Source of the DNA: Achatina immaculata | Taxonomy: Eukaryota > Mollusca > Gastropoda > Stylommatophora > Achatinidae | NCBI GenBank assembly: GCA_009760885.1 | Contig: CM019713.1 | Coordinates: 2,809,031-2,873,030 of the forward strand | DNA: 64,000 bases | Direction: 5' to 3' | Part shown: piece by piece, positions 54,589-64,000 of the stretch | Position numbering within the stretch: position 1 is the first letter of the stretch | Layout: the number at the start of each line of letters is the position of its first letter | Notes under the pieces: generated by a model | What the model was told of the DNA's origin: nothing | The model's database searches: none | Seen by the model: only the letters and a program-made list of their open reading frames with translations | Translations under genes and position numbers: made by a program

Positions 54589-56599
54589 CTCTCTCTTTCT
54601 CTGAACCTTAAGTGCCCAGGGCACATGGGGCTTCCGCAAGGGTTTTCCACAAATGCCTGTCCTTCGCCTTTTTTTCTGCTCTTGCCCAGGTGAGCCCTCT
54701 ATTGCTCAGCATCCTTTCTGTTGTTCTTCTCCATGTCTCTTTTGGTCTACCCTTACTTCTGTTCCCCTGTGGTGTCCATCTTAGTGCTATTTTTGGTAGT
54801 GAATTGTCAGTCATTCGGAGCACATGTCCCAACCATTGCCAGCGTCTTTCCTCAATAATTGTTGTCAGTGGCTTCATCTGCATTTCTGCCAATAAGATGT
54901 TATTTCTTATGGTGTTTGGCCAAAATATTTTTCTAATTCTTTAGTCTGGAAAGAATTCAACTTGTTTCCTATGGTTTTGGTGATTTTCCAGCATTCACGT
55001 CCATAGAGAAGTACACTTAGAACATTACTCTTAAATATCCTGAGTTTCATATTTATGCTTAGTTTTTTTTCCATATAGTCTGCAGCATTGCAAAAGCCTG
55101 GTTTACTCTAATAAGTCTGCTGTTGATGTCCTCTGCTCTCTCCATTTTCTACTACTCTGCTGCCAAGGTATGCAAATTCGTTGACCTCCTCCACTAACTT
55201 GTTATCTACTCTGAGTACATTTCTGTTGTTCACATTTTGCTTCATTAACTTTGTCTTTCCTACGTTGATCTTTAGTCCTATGTTGTTTGCATTCTGAGTT
55301 AGCTTGTTTATTTTATCTTGCATATCTTTGTGACTGCTTGATAATAGACAAATGTCGTCCGCAAAGTCAAGGTCCTCCAGCACTGTGCCAAGGGTCCATT
55401 GTAATCCTCTGCGTTTGTCTGATGTTGCCTCCTTCATTAACCAGTCTACTGCCAAGATAAATAATGTTGGTGATAGTACACATCCCTGTTTCACTCCTGT
55501 TTGTACCCTAAAGCTGCTGGAGGTATGTTCTCCACAGATAACTTTGCACTGAAAACCCTCGTATAGGGCTTTGATTACATTAACTATTTTATGGGGGAGG
55601 CCATGCCATCTTAGGATTTTCCACAGTGCATCTCTGTTGACACTGTCAAAGGCTTTCTCAAAATCTATGAATAATGCATATGTTGTGCTATGCCACTCAT
55701 TTGCCTGTTCTAATATTTGTCTAAGTACAAATATGTGGTCTATGCATTATCTTCCTTTCCTAAATCCTGCCTGCTCTTTCCGAAGTTTTTCCTCAAGTGT
55801 TGGTACAATTCTGTTGATGATTATTCTGCAAAATACTTTACTGGTGAGTGGCAGTATGGTATTGCCTCTCCAATTCCCGCAATCTCTGAGGTCACCCTTC
55901 TTTGGTAGTTTTACTATAAGCCCAGTTTTCCACTCCTCTGGGGCTTTTTCTAGATCCCAAATTTGTTGTAATATCCGGCAAAGTTGTTTTGGTGTTTCTG
56001 TTTCTTCTGCTTTCAACATCTCAGCAGTCAACTTCATCTTCACCTGGTGCCCTGTCTGATTCTAGCTTCTTTATCGCCTCCTTTACTTCATTTATTGTTA
56101 TTGGTCCTGTATTGATGTTTAGTTCCGTTTTTGCTTCAGGTATGTCTATTGTTTGTGCTGCTTGTGTTCTGTTTAGTAGGGTGTTAAAGTGTTCCCTCCA
56201 TCTTTCAATTTTTTCTCTTTCTCCACTGACCAGTTGTCCATTTTGTGTTCTTACTGCACTTTCACATCTTGTGTTGAAGTTACCTGTCATCTGCTTTGTG
56301 ATTTTATATATGGTTTTCATGTCATTTGTATATGCTGCTTTCTCTGCTGTTTCTGCTAAGTTGTCATAATATTGACGTTTATCTTGACTGCATGATTCCT
56401 TCACTTCTTTGTCTTTTTGTGCATAATTACTTAAAACTCGTTCTTTAAGCCGTTGTGATTTGGTGTTCAGTAATTTTTTTTGATTTCTTTTCTTTGCTCT
56501 ATCTTTTCCCATGTGGTCTCGCTTATCCATTCCTCTTTTCTCCTTTTCCGATATCCCAGCACCTCTTTTGCTGTTTCCTGTAGTGTTTTATTGAACTCT
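54589..56599 (-). mobile_element. LINE family C nested in LINE A, reversed, 5'-truncated
   Basis: Minus-strand order: linker (56590-56050, AAYTNDMKTIYKITKQMTGN, then KKLESDRAPGEDEV), RT start (KLTAEMLKAEE, KTGLIVKLPKKGDLRDCGNW, 56040-55870), KEQAGFRKGR (55770), KAFDSVNRDALW-like palm (55630), KQGCVLSPTLFILAVDWLM (55480), LDFADDICLLSS (55370), C-terminus 54890-54610, CT/GA tail. Catalytic FADD is intact. Frameshifts and stops separate the pieces. Flanked by AATAGCAACACGGAAT and AATACAACATGGAAT, an imperfect duplication of the LINE A endonuclease start. Confidence 0.9.
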
Positions 56600-56604
56600 A
56601 ATAC

Positions 56605-57031
56605 AACATGGAATATTAGAACTTTATTCCAGGCTGGAAAATTAGAAAATGTAAAGATGGAAATGGAAAGGATGAAGATCAACATATTAGGAATGAGTGA
56701 AGTTAGATGGACAGGTGCAGGGAAGATAAACTCAGATAAATATACAATAATATATTCAGGAAGTGAGAAACATGAACGAGGAGTAGGAATTATATTTGAT
56801 GAACAAACGGTAAGGACAACTGTAGGATATTTGAACATCTCGGACCGAGTCCTGCTAGCCCAATTGAAAGGAGAACGAATTGTTATAAATATTATACAAG
56901 TGTACGCTCCAACATCTGAAAGCTCTGAAGAAGATGTACAGCTATTTTATAATGGCATAGAGACAGCACTAAAACACACAAAGTCACATGAAGTTACCAT
57001 AGTCATGGGAGATTTTAATGCCAAAGTTTAA
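56605..57031 (+). pseudogene. LINE A endonuclease domain (APE type)
   Basis: Frame from TTWNIRTL through LGMSEVRWTGAGK (catalytic Glu), QVYAPTSESSEED and VIMGDFNAKV (Asp/Asn), then a stop. The domain order is that of APE-like endonucleases of non-LTR elements. A single-base loss after GDFNAKV shifts the frame; the downstream part continues KGRTSDIVGDYG. Confidence 0.9.
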
Positions 57032-57044
57032 AAGGAAGAACTTC

Positions 57045-59313
57045 AGACATCGTTGGTGACTATGGACTGGAGGAGAGGAATGACAGAGGTTATAAATTAA
57101 TTGAATGGGCAAGAATACAGAGCATGGTTGTAGGAAACACCTGGTTTAAACAACATCCTCGAAGACTGGCAACGTGGTGCAGCCCAGACAAAAAGACTTT
57201 TTACCAGATAGACTACATATTAATCAACAAACGATTCCGCAATGCATTACTGACAACAAAAACCATGTCAGGAGCTGACTGCAATAGTGACCATGATCCA
57301 CTCTGTGGAAAAGTTAGAATAAAACTAAAGAAAGCAGGCAGAAAAGTGAGAAACATCAAACTGAATACAGAACTTCTTAAAAATGACCAAGAACTCCGAG
57401 AACAATACAAAGTTATTATAACAAATAGATACAATGCAATAGCAAAGATAAATAGTATAGATGAACAATGGGAAATGTTAAGAGATTCTATCCACCAAAC
57501 TGTTAAGGAGATAATATCACGAAAAAAAGAAGCCCCTAAAAATAAATGGATGACAGACGACATCTTAGGACTGATGGACAAGAGAAGGAGTAAAAATAAC
57601 GAGGAAAAATATAGCAAGATAAATAAAGAAATAAGACGCAAATGCAGAGAAGCAAAAGAAGTGTGGTTAAATGAGCAGTGTACACAGATAGAGGACTCTC
57701 ATATTAAAGACAGCAAAAACATGCACAAACGAATTAATGAACTCACAGGCAGGAAAACAAAATATACCACAGGATGCCTGAAATCGAAAGAAGGTAAAAT
57801 GTTAATGGGAAAAGAAGACATTGTGGACAGGTGGACAGAGTATATCGGTGAGCTATATGGAGGAGAAAGACCAGAATTAACACCAGATACTGAAAACTGT
57901 GAGGGACCACCAATACTTGAAGATGAAATCATAGATGCCATCAAACATATGAAGAAAGGAAAAGCGACTGGGCCTGATAATATAACAATAGAAGAAATAG
58001 AGGCACTAGAGGAGACAGGAATAAAATTAATAACCAAGTTACTGAATGACATTTACAACAGTGGTTATATTCCCAGTGACCTGATTAAATCCACGTTTAT
58101 AGCACTACCAAAGAAACCAGGTGCAAAGGAATGTGACGACCACCGGACTATCACCCTCTCATGTCACATAACGAAGCTATTTCTGAGAATCATTATGAGA
58201 AGAACAAGGAAAAAGATAAAAATGGAAATAGCAGATGAACAATTTGGATTTGTTGAAGGAAAGGGAACACACAATGCCATTTATGCTTTACGAACACTAA
58301 CAGAAAGAGCTTTAGAAGTACAGAAAGATCTCTACTTATGCTTCATTGATTACACCAAGGCATTTGACAAGGTGAAACATAATGAAATTATTAAAATGCT
58401 TGAAGACATCAATATAGACGGCAAAGACCTGAGGACTGTAAAACATCTATACTGGCAGCAAGAAGCAGCAGTTCGAGTTGAAAATAGAACTGGAAAATAT
58501 CAACCTATAAAACAAGGGGTGCAACAAGGATGTGTACTATCTCCAGACCTTTTTTCTCTGTATAGCGAGAACATTCTAAGAACAATCATCACAGAACCAG
58601 GCATAAAAATTGGAGGATACAATATTAACAACCTTCGGTATGCTGACGACACAGTACTGATAGCTGAGAACCAACAAGACCTGCAAAATCTCTTGGATAA
58701 AGTCGCCAAAGAAAGTGAACAGAAAGGCCTTACTTTGAACATCAAAAAGACAAAGACTATGGTTATATCTAAGAAACAGAATCCACCAACATGCAGTATG
58801 ATATTAAACGGAACTATTCTAAAGCAGGTGCAGAAATTCAAATACCTTGGAGCAGTAATAACTTCAGATGGGAAATGCAAAACAGAAATTAGGAACAGAA
58901 TAAGCCAAGCAAAGACTGCATTTCAGAGAATGAGAAACATATTAACCAACACATCCTTATCAATGAATGTTAGAAAACGAGTCCTAAAATGCTATATTGA
59001 ACCTATCTTGTTATATGGAGGTGAATCATGGACAATAAGAAAGTCTGCACAAAAATCATTGGAAGCAGCAGAAATGTGGTTTATTAGAAGAATGTTACGA
59101 ATCCCCTGGACAGCAAAAATAACTAATGAAGAATGTATGAGAAGAGCTGGAGAGACAAAAACCCTTGTCAAAAAGATAAGAGAGAGACAATGTACTTTCA
59201 TAGGACATGCAATGAGAAGAGGGGGCATTGAAAATATTATAACAACAGGAAAAATAAAAGGAAGAAGATCAAGAGGAAGACCAAGAGAAATGATACTGGA
59301 CAATCTGACATGA
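57045..59313 (+). pseudogene. LINE A endonuclease end and reverse transcriptase
   Basis: Long open frame (730 codons from 57124). It has the endonuclease C-terminus IDYILI and NSDHDP (57286-57303), a Lys/Glu-rich linker, RT blocks ATGPDNI, STFIALPKKPG, FGFVEGKGTHNAIYALR, CFIDYTKAFDKV (first Asp, ~58345), QQGCVLSPDLFSLYSENI, LRYADDTVLI (58639-58650), KKTKTMVI, FKYLGAVI, and a C-terminal GHAMRRGG and RGRPREMI. TGA then interrupts at 59311 and again at 59372 compared with the 49.8-kb fragment. RT residues look intact. The element lacks activity because of the upstream frameshift and late stops. Confidence 0.9.
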
Positions 59314-59408
59314 TGGTGTGAGAGGAGATCACCAACTGAACTGATGTCCTGCATGAAGGATCGTGTACTCTGAAGAAGCATAATAGCCAACGCCAGTCTG
59401 CACGGCAC

Positions 59409-59450
<42 letters not shown>
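59409..59450. repeat. (ATG)n tail of LINE A
   Basis: Directly follows the LINE A 3' end. The fragment at 49788 has the same tail. Confidence 0.9.
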
Positions 59451-59452
<2 letters not shown>

Positions 59453-59456
59453 ATTA

Positions 59457-60509
59457 CGGACCAACTAAACACGTATTCAACTACTGATGATGATGCGCTT
59501 CTGAGACCGGCACTAACTGCAGAAGTAACGGACAGGTGAAGAGATGTCTATATGCTGACAGAAGAATTTGCATAAGACAGGCAGTGAAACATGTTCAGTG
59601 CGTCTGTTACTGTTAACAAGTCATCTAGCAGGTTTACTGCTTGATTAAGCAGAATTATTCTCTGATTTAACTTTACTCGATCTCAACTATAGATAAGAAC
59701 GTATTTTCTATGGTATTCTCTTAGAAACGACAATACGACTTAGTTATTCTAAAGCAGTTGGCTTAATTTGCGTATTTGTTTGCTGCATTTGCACGATGTT
59801 CACATGTGAACCTTGAGACAGGTTGCAACTTATCAAATTATATACATTTGAATGATGGTATTGCTACCTCTGCTGGTGTCTGCATACTAAACGCCTACAC
59901 ACGAGCTTTCTCCCAGGCTCGGTCTTTCTCTAAGTGGCAGAATAAAGCAGTGCAGGACAGCATTTTAAAGTTATAATGATTTAATGGTACACTGGATGCC
60001 GATGAGACGATGTGACGAATGTGACAGTGGCACGAACAATTTCAAGGACATATGGCAGGACGTAACTTCAAGACAACAACAACATAGAACGAGTTCACGA
60101 CGTCTACTAATATCCCAAGATTCAACCCCACCGGATTCTGCTGCTACATTGTATTCTTGATCTATTACTACCTACACATTTCACAGACTGACTAAGCTAT
60201 AACTTCTTAACTAAATTAGAACTTCAACTTTTTCTAGATCCGTCATTTTCCTGTTCTCTTGTCGTCTGGTAGTTATGTGACGCACGGTGCTTTTTTTTTT
60301 ATCCGAGCGACAACCAGAGGATCGGGTTTTCCAGATCACTTTGTACTTATTCGATTATACTACTACAAATCCACTAATCCCACTAGAATAACAGCCAATG
60401 CAAGTAGAGCAGACTAGGCAGACTTGCGACATAACAAACATATCAACACTGAAGAAGTATCAACCAATAGTTTAATTTTAAAAACAGGCAACAAATTTAT
60501 TGACTGTAC
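59457..60509. other. Unassigned region
   Basis: No gene recognised. 60473-60505 flanks the 1.3-kb element; an imperfect TTGACTGTA resembles CTGACTGATA right of it (possible target duplication). Confidence 0.4.
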
Positions 60510-61789
60510 CGCTGCTGGCGAGATTCTTCAGTTGCCATACGTGGAGCGGTGCTCCTCCCGGCCAATGAAGAAAGGTGCAAATGGGGTTGCCGCACGGCAC
60601 CACTGCGGTAAAGGTGGTAGAAAGGATAGAGCGAAGCAAAGAGTCAAATCACGGCACCTCTGGTCTAGAGGTCGGCCACGTCCTAAGTGCTGTCATATCG
60701 GGTGAAATGCATGAACTGGTTTAACCCAGAGGTTAAGACACTGTTGGCGAGACTCTTCGAATGCCGCGCGTGGAGTGAAGCTCCTCCCGGTCAAGGAAGA
60801 AAATGCGGAAAAAGAAATAAAGGTTGCTGTGCGGCGCCGATGTGAAAAGGTGAAGGAAAGGATAACGTGAAATTTAATTGGTATGTCCAGTAGTATCGCT
60901 ACGAGAGCTACACATACCACGGCACCTCTGCTCTAGAGGCCGGCCACGTCCGAAATACACCTACACTGGTGAAATATGCCGAAACCGGCACACACCAGGG
61001 GTGAAATTTGATAGCCAGGCATGTCATGCCACCTCCGCTCTAGAGGTCAGTCACGCTCGATATACACCCATACTAGTGAAATATGCCTAAACCGGCTCAT
61101 ACCAGGGGTGAAACTTGACGGCTGAGCATGTCAATGTACCTCTGCTCTAGAGGTCGGTCACGTCCCAAACATGCCCATACTGGGATAATATGCCTAAACC
61201 GGTTCAACCCAGGGGTGGAAGTCACTAGTGGCGAGGATTCGTCCTCCTGGACAAAAGCTCCATCCTGGTCACAACTAGGAAAGGTAGCGGCCACAACCAC
61301 AAAATGTTGAAGTCGGAGACACTGGACCAGTGCAGTCTAGATAGGCAACCACCTCTCACCCGGCGGGGATGTATGCGTATCCTAATCACACTGAGGTTCT
61401 CCGGTGAGAAAGTCCAACACAGGACTGGATGGGCAACCACCTCTCACCCGGCGGTGATACACGGGTATCTCAAAACACGTCGAGGTTTTCCGGTGAGAAA
61501 GTCCAATTCTGGCCTTGGTGGGCTACCACCTCTCACCCGCGGGGATATACTGATATCCAAAATACGTCGAGGTCTTCCGGTGAGAAAGTCCAACTCTAGA
61601 CTAAACTGGTGCAACGAAAACCACGGTGTCACGCAATCCCGCTTCTGAGACACACCAAGAATACAGGCTCAAGCCTTGAGATACTCTGAACCTATTGTGG
61701 TCCTCTCGGGGATCTCGTGTGGTCCTTTCGGGGACAGTAGGACCACAGGGCGATATTGGTGGTAGAAGCGAACGAAGAAGAAGAAGAAG
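60510..61789 (+). mobile_element. 1.3-kb non-coding retroelement, copy 3
   Basis: Same module order as 9867-11174: two A units, four B units, three C units, 3' domain, GAA tail. Somewhat more diverged and with a shortened 3' domain. 5' edge CGCTGCTGGCGAG. Confidence 0.9.
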
Positions 61790-62752
61790 TACTGACTGAT
61801 AGAATGTAGGATGAATCGTGAGAATGGAAACTACTGCCACATGGCAGGGATGATAATACAATAAAATACTGAACTCCCCGGCAAGAACTTGTTTGCCATA
61901 TGGGGAAAGAGAAGTCAGACGTACACTGAAAAGGAAACAATTACTACCAAATTTTCATACTTACTATTTGTATGAAAATCAGTTCAACTGAAAACTCACA
62001 CCACATCACACTGAATCCCCTCCAATGAACAATTTTCTAACCAGTCCAAAGAAAACGGACAAGCAAAAATAACACACTGACTGGCTTAGTAACATGACTG
62101 ATTGACTGACTAACATGACTGACTATCTTAAAAAAAGGACAGTGAGTAACGTTCTACATCCTGAACTCTAAGCTACTGAAACCAACTGGAAAAAATACTA
62201 CAGCTCACTAAAAGTAATACTGTCTAAATGTTTATCTCCTCTCTCTCTCTCTCTCTCTAACTATATCTATATCTCTCCTCTCGTTTCTTCCCGAAATTTA
62301 GTTCACCATTATTCTAAATTCTTCGTGAAACTTCTACCCGTGAACATCAGTCGCACGTAATAAAAACTAATTGTTTATGACCTTCATCTATCCTTAATCA
62401 CAGAATCTCGTGCGACTGTAAACTCCCACTCAATAACCTAAACTTTGACTCTACCATTTCCTAATTTTAGACTTCTCCGTGAACTTTACGACCCAAGGGT
62501 CAAGGTATGAGAACTTAATAACACTAATTCTTTACTCAGTTTAAAACAATTGTCTCCCTTTTACCATATCTAGCCTTTTTCCTATGGCTGATTCTGTCAA
62601 TATTATTTGAAATATCTAACAGCCCACTGAAAACAATAAATCAAACCATTTACTAATAAAGTTAGACTGACAGAGTGCCTACATTTATTTTGGATCTCCA
62701 TTTTCTGTTCTGTTTCAGTATCGCGCTCTCTCTCTCCTCTCTCTCTCTCTCC

Positions 62753-62788
<36 letters not shown>

Positions 62789-62795
62789 ACGGAAA
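61790..62795. other. Unassigned region with CT and TG microsatellites
   Basis: CT runs at 62240-62257 and 62728-62752, a TG run at 62756-62783; no gene recognised. Confidence 0.4.
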
Positions 62796-63341
62796 CATCA
62801 CAGATAGAAAACGTTAGCGAGTACAAAACACTAGGTCTTATTACTGACCAACATCTGACCTGGTACTCTCATGTGCAAGGACTAACAAAACTCATAGCTC
62901 AAAAAGTATATCAATTAGCCAAAATTAAACTCTTCGTTGATCAAGACATAAGGAAGACATACTACATACCACATATACAAACACATTTAGACTACTACTC
63001 AACAATCTGGGATGGTTGTTCAATATTAAATACAAAGAGACTTTACTCACTTCAAAAGCAAGCAGTAAAACTTATTAGTGACAAAGATCAAGCACAAGCA
63101 ACTAACCAGCATAAACATATTAGAATACTGCCCCTTAAGAACAGGTTCTTCTTTAACAAAGCCAAGATGGTAGATCAAATTCTTTCACAGCATGCTCCGC
63201 TTTATCTATGAAACATGTTTAAACTTAGCCCACAGTGTAGCCAACGCTAAAACAACATGTCTTCCAAAACCTGGACTTGATCTTTACAAGAAAAGCTTTA
63301 CTTATTCTGCTGCTCATCTTTGGAATACCCTCCCATCCTAT

Positions 63342-63397
<56 letters not shown>

Positions 63398-63780
63398 CTA
63401 TACTCCTTCCTACAACTACAAACGTTTCCAATATCTGTTTGATGTAGATTACATGCCTCCAGGATCCACAAAAGATATTCTATACTGCTCTTGCAGAACC
63501 CCAATTTTTTATTATGAATATTAGCAGAATTCTGTTTAGTAGATAGTCATTTATATAAGTGTGTATTTGCTTTTTGTAGTCATTTATATATGTATGTAGT
63601 TCATTTCTGTAGTCATTTAAATATGCATATAGTTACATGTATATCAGCTTTCCAATGCTAGTTATGATTGATTATATGAGTAGAATATTTGAAGAGTGTC
63701 TGGAACAGAGTGAAAGTTGTATGATAAAGGGCAGAATGTCAGACGGACCTGTGTGCCTAATTCTTAACCGTTTGGAAAAA
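62796..63780 (+). mobile_element. LINE family D, 3' part of ORF and 3' end
   Basis: The translation has EYKTLGLITDQHLTWYSHV, KLFVDQDIRKTYYIPHIQTH, LDYYSTIWDG, LYSLQKQAVKLI, then after a frameshift LDLYKKSFTYSAAHLWNTL, the usual C-terminus of Jockey/CR1-superfamily LINE RTs. An AT run (63345-63394) has expanded at its end. The 3' UTR (63655-63780, GGGCAGAATGTCAGACGG) matches the modules at 4070-4200, 5172-5310, 6862-6990 and 26040-26130. Confidence 0.85.
63345..63394. repeat. (AT)n microsatellite inside LINE D
   Basis: About 25 AT repeats between the coding end and the 3' UTR. Confidence 0.95.
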
Positions 63781-63788
63781 ATGATCAA

Positions 63789-63789
<1 letters not shown>

Positions 63790-63835
<46 letters not shown>
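63790..63835. repeat. (CT)n microsatellite
   Basis: CT run following the LINE D 3' end. Confidence 0.9.
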
Positions 63836-63836
<1 letters not shown>

Positions 63837-64000
63837 CAAACGCCCTAAAAATATATGGGGGAAAGGAATTGTCTTCCATACTTTATTTTGTGTTGGTGTG
63901 GAAAGGAGTTGCTGTGGTGATGGATTACCTACCACCCAGCCTCTAAACTAATCTCAGGAAGCCCCCTCTAACCTGTGTCTTTCATCTCCCGATATTAAGT

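Larger units (their letters stand above)
54143..59450 (+). mobile_element. LINE family A (RTE-like), full length, split by LINE C
   Basis: Leader/5' UTR from about 54143, ORF start near 54430 (MLEQNN...), endonuclease from 54560 continuing after the nested element at 56600, RT to 59313, and an (ATG)n tail (59409-59450). Without the nested element it is about 3.3 kb with one ORF and no RNase H, fitting the RTE clade. Short matching ATATTA flanks (54137-54142, 59451-59456) may be the target duplication. Other pieces of this family: 23625-24234 and 49788-50068. Confidence 0.9.

Noticed and set aside
56597..56605. Head-to-head LINE junction as a twin-priming inversion
   Set aside because: The two LINEs are different families, and the 5' part of LINE A on the far side (54143-54588) shows simple nesting.

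Overview
This is a window of animal nuclear DNA, probably molluscan and perhaps gastropod. A 5' fragment of 18S rRNA (9646-9867) reads like molluscan 18S from memory. The rest is typical of a repeat-rich invertebrate genome: several degenerate non-LTR retrotransposon (LINE) families, tRNA-derived SINEs, a mariner element, hAT-type MITEs, microsatellites and satellites. Nothing prokaryotic is seen: no operons, ribosome binding sites or CRISPR. The species call is an inference.

Layout. 1-3.5 kb: end of a LINE (family C), then three unrelated minisatellites with 46-, 20- and 27-bp units. 3.5-8.2 kb: a 1.1-kb unit present two and a half times, carrying a ~220-bp fold-back hairpin and a LINE 3' end (family D). 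8.4-11.8 kb: a 34-bp satellite, then a GAA-rich array split by a 2.0-kb insertion made of pre-rRNA leader, the first ~222 bp of 18S and a 1.3-kb repeat element, flanked by a perfect 12-bp target-site duplication. 12-14 kb: LINE E and SINEs. 15.6-22 kb: a 16-bp satellite and a ~2-kb tandem duplication. 22.5-37 kb: a duplicated block repeatedly hit by LINE B, SINE and an RNase H LINE (family F). 37.9-42.0 kb (minus strand): the only convincing host gene, a four-exon secreted cysteine-rich protein of 138 residues. 42.7-45.9 kb: another LINE B. 49.8-53.0 kb: a mariner containing two nested retroelements. 54.1-59.5 kb: an almost full-length RTE-like LINE (family A) split by a nested family C copy. 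60.5-61.8 kb: a third copy of the 1.3-kb element. 62.8-63.8 kb: the 3' part of a family D LINE.

The most notable system is the 1.3-kb non-coding element (9867-11174, 50238-51539 reversed, 60510-61789). It is built from three kinds of tandem, hairpin-forming subunits (A, B, C) and ends in a GAA tail. Its last bases (GYGAACGAAGAAG) match the end of the RNase H LINE at 32031-32666, and the two share target-duplication style, so that LINE may mobilise it. One copy carries pre-rRNA sequence joined precisely to its 5' end. This points either to template switching onto pre-rRNA or to an element that once sat in 18S rDNA and was copied from a read-through transcript.

All LINE ORFs seen are truncated or broken except the 5'-truncated RNase H end of family F. 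Boundaries and splice sites were read by eye.
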